Positions 61,676 to 64,000 of a DNA stretch of 64,000 bases are shown here, piece after piece; the stretch's first letter is position 1, and each line of letters starts with the position of its first letter. Both the position numbers and the translations under genes were made by a program. This DNA comes from Lumbricus terrestris. Taxonomy: Eukaryota > Annelida > Clitellata > Crassiclitellata > Lumbricidae. Below the pieces are notes generated by a model, which was not told the origin of the DNA, did not search any database, and worked only from the letters and a program-made list of their open reading frames with translations. The stretch is from positions 22,794,830-22,858,829 of the forward strand of contig OX457039.1 in NCBI GenBank assembly GCA_949752735.1, read 5' to 3'.

Positions 61676-62090
61676 TGTACCTCAGAAGCCGAGGTTGTAT
61701 GTTATAATAATATGCGTGGCGACCTAATGGTGGACCTCGGACGCTAATGATAACTTTAATCCTTAACGACTCGTCCCATGTGGCCCGTGTAGCACCGCCC
61801 CACCCATGTCATTAGCAGACCCCGATTTCTGCCCGAATCTGGCTCCATTCTGGGCTCATTTGGGCTTAAATAATTCGTCAATTTTGGCTTCTTTGGGCTA
61901 CATTTGGGCCGAATCTGTCTTTTGGCGAAAACAGTACTGTACCAATATATTATGTTCATTTTGCGAATATAAAACGGGTTCTTTTGTGAAGTCACGTCAT
62001 ACAATTCTACTATTAAATAAGTTCACTCAGAAAACGAAATTAGGTTTATTGTGGCGTCATTTCGATTATGATACAGATCTGCTGTCATAT
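61676..62090. other. No gene or element recognised
   Basis: A loose GGGCT..TTTGGGC repeat around 61845-61915; frames without motifs. CTCATGTACCTCAGAAGCCG at 61671 also occurs at 58990. Confidence 0.45.
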
Positions 62091-62091
62091 T

Positions 62092-62467
62092 CAGAGCCGG
62101 ATTAACAAATGTGGGGGTCCTGTTCAGTAAAACTGTGGGGGCCCGAACCTTGCAGGAGGACAAAATGACACAAAAAGCGTGTTGTATGCTATGCCTATTC
62201 AACGAATCAGCATTCATCATTTATTAATTCATTACTTCTATTGTTAGGATATTGAGCATTATGTCTTTTAGCATTCCAGTCTAGTGTTAAAGAATACATC
62301 TCTTTCGGTTTAAGGATAATTATTAAAGTGTTTCATGGTCGGGCAGTTTCTTAACCAGAGCATATAACCAGTGCGCTGGTACAAGCACACAGTGCAGAAG
62401 CGATTTTATGCCATAAATAAATTCTTGGCAGATATGGCAGAAACATTTCTGGTGTAGCACCGCCACT
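62092..62467. mobile_element. Hybrid hAT-like element, copy 2 (inverted)
   Basis: It begins CAGAGCCGGATTAACAAATG and ends GCACCGCCACTT; reverse-complemented it is collinear with 52302-52734 over its whole length. No coding. Confidence 0.75.
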
Positions 62468-62479
62468 TATTACAAACTA

Positions 62480-62830
62480 GCAAATATTCCGCGCTTTCGC
62501 CAGTGGTAGACCCTGGCTCAATCTCCATCCTACCAGTGTAAGCTTTTCACCCCGGCTTCTGTCTCTCTGCATGGGCCACCTTTCACTACGCTTAGCTACC
62601 TGTGGAGACATTCTTGCCACTTTTCCTCTTACTGTCACCATGCAGCGAAGAACATTCCTGGTAGTGGGTCCAGTTATCCGGAATAGCCACCCCGCGGGTC
62701 TCCCCTCGCTTCCCCTTGACTTTGCAGGCTTTCCTTCGTCTTCTTAAGCCTTTTATTTTTACCAGGCCTGGGTTGAGAGCGCCTCTGGGTAGGATTCTTA
62801 AATGGGCGCAATATAAATTTATGCGATTTA
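62480..62830 (+). pseudogene. CR1-like LINE C-terminal fragment and 3' UTR
   Basis: The plus strand near 62645-62720 reads RRTFLVVGPVIRNSHPAGL, a decayed form of RAFSVAGPRLWNSLP. Then GAGCGCCTCTGGGTAGG and TGGGCGCAATATAAATTTAT form the 3' UTR, matching the LINE tails at 14380 and 53690. Confidence 0.7.
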
Positions 62831-62954
62831 TTGTTTGAATTCATAAAAACGGAGTGTATACTGAGCTCCCAGCGTACAATAATTATAATGACGCCATTTC
62901 ATAATGCGTTGCATAGCACTTGATCTCCAATCTGATGAGGTATTAATTGTTTAA
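62831..62954. other. Spacer, nothing recognised
   Basis: Short AT-rich sequence. Confidence 0.4.
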
Positions 62955-63690
62955 ATCTATATAAATAAAAATGTAAAACGTTACTTTTTGTGGCCTCAGA
63001 ACTCGATAAGTTCTTCACCGATTCTTTTCAAAATTTTCGCAAACCGTTCCATTCGAACATAAGCGTGTTGTTATAATGCCTTTTGGGGAAAAGCGCAATC
63101 TTTTCGACCAAAAAAACACAACTATGCGAACGATTTGACCGATTTCGATTTCAATTTCAAACCGACGTTGCTTCCGACTGCGGCCGTCTATTTATAGCAC
63201 ATATAGGCTACGTGCGTTCTTTTTATAGCGCATATATTTGTCTAGCTGTTGATTTCTACAGTGACAAAAACTAACGTTTTACATTTTTATTTATATAGAT
63301 TTTCGCAAACCGTTCAATTCGAACATAAGTGGGTTGTTATAATGCCTTTTGGGGAAAAGCGCAATCTTTTCGACCAAAAAACAGAACTATGCGAACGATT
63401 TGAGCGATCTCGATTTTTACAAAATCAAGGATCTCGGAGTTTTACGGACAACGGACGGGGAAGGACAAAGGAGAGGAAGAGAGGAGTGAGTGTGAAAGGG
63501 AGGGAGCGGGAGGAAGAGGGAGGGAGAAAGGGGAGGGAGAGAGCGAGGGAGAGGGATGGAGGAAACGGGAGGAGGGTGTGAGGCAGGGAAGGGGAAGCGA
63601 GGGAACGGGAGGACAGAGGCAGGAAGGGAGACAGAGGAAGGGAAGTAGGGAGTGAGAGTGGAAGGGAGAGTCTTTTCAGCCACAGCAACA
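62955..63690. mobile_element. Dispersed repeat D, copy 2 (inverted)
   Basis: GATAAGTTCTTCACCGATTC, CAAACCGTTCCATTCGAAC and GGGAAAAGCGCAATCTTTTC correspond to the minus strand of 8120-8290, and the right end GTCTTTTCAGCCACAGCAAC to 7630-7650. The block CAAACCGTTC.ATTCGAACATAAG...CGCAATCTTTTCGACC occurs twice (63041 and 63306), so the left part is tandemly duplicated. A GGGAGGGA purine tract (63460-63660) is the counterpart of the pyrimidine tract in copy 1. Confidence 0.65.
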
Positions 63691-63699
63691 GATCTACCG

Positions 63700-64000
63700 T
63701 ACTAATTCAACAACATCATCATCAATATCATTGGGCTCAATGCCCGTAAGAGTCCGACGCCACTCTCTGTCTGAGTCGGTCTCGCGTCATGCTGCCCAGC
63801 TTCAACCGGTCCGGTCAGCAGGTCTGCTCCATACCGTAAACATATTGGAGCAGCTAGACTGATTGTCTGATTGAAGAGAATATTGGGAAAGAGGCATGAA
63901 GGACAACCTGGGTCAGTGCCGTATGTATGTGTGGCGGACGTGCCCCTGCTGCCATGGTGGACACGCAAGGGGCAGCGAGCTGCTCGCTTCCCGGGCGACC
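63700..64000. other. Unassigned; probably part of a dispersed repeat running off the window
   Basis: It starts with ACATCATCATCAATATCATT then GGGCTCAATGCCC. No coding motif is recognised; the right boundary is outside the window. Confidence 0.3.

Overview
This window is animal (metazoan) nuclear DNA that consists almost entirely of repeats. I could support only one host gene: the first coding exon of a Tbx2/3-type T-box transcription factor (optomotor-blind class) on the minus strand at 14843-15324. The reasons for calling it animal are the T-box exon with a consensus splice donor, many classes of dead retroposons and DNA transposons, tRNA-derived SINEs and long microsatellites. Bacterial gene order, rRNA and CRISPR arrays are all absent. 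The palindrome TAGGCCTA recurs many times; with the repeat classes this makes a marine invertebrate plausible, but that is inference and I cannot name the species.

Layout. 1-14842 would be intron 1 of the T-box gene (no later T-box exon is visible). It holds a tRNA-derived SINE, a GC-rich repeat, a hAT-like MITE with an 8-bp target duplication, one copy of a long dispersed repeat, a CR1/L2-like LINE relic, and a 5-kb composite of (AAT)n, polypyrimidine tract, unique core, (GT)n and polypurine array. 15-25 kb is the 5' flank of the gene followed by LINE relics, TIR elements and SINEs. 25.6-32.3 kb is the second copy of the long dispersed repeat, split by a LINE, which is split by a hAT element, which carries two smaller hAT-like MITEs. 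32.3-39 kb holds a SINE, a foldback element and the second copy of the 5-kb composite. 39-46 kb has foldback and palindromic repeats and LINE relics. 45.4-57.3 kb is rich in mariner, hAT and other TIR elements and contains a decayed, non-LINE coding relic at 49.8-50.7 kb. 57-64 kb has a TIR element with a coding relic embedded in TACA microsatellite, a 408-bp tandem duplication, hybrid hAT elements and a LINE tail.

How it works together. Apart from the T-box exon nothing looks functional: every LINE has stops, frameshifts or 5' truncation, and the DNA transposons are non-autonomous or decayed. The interest lies in insertion order. Several insertions have exact target-site duplications, and one has an unoccupied copy of its target elsewhere in the window. 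Other points of interest are elements that pair two different hAT-type ends, three loci sharing a diverged short-unit array, and the twice-occurring satellite composite. All long open frames in the low-complexity tracts are artefacts of repeat periodicity.
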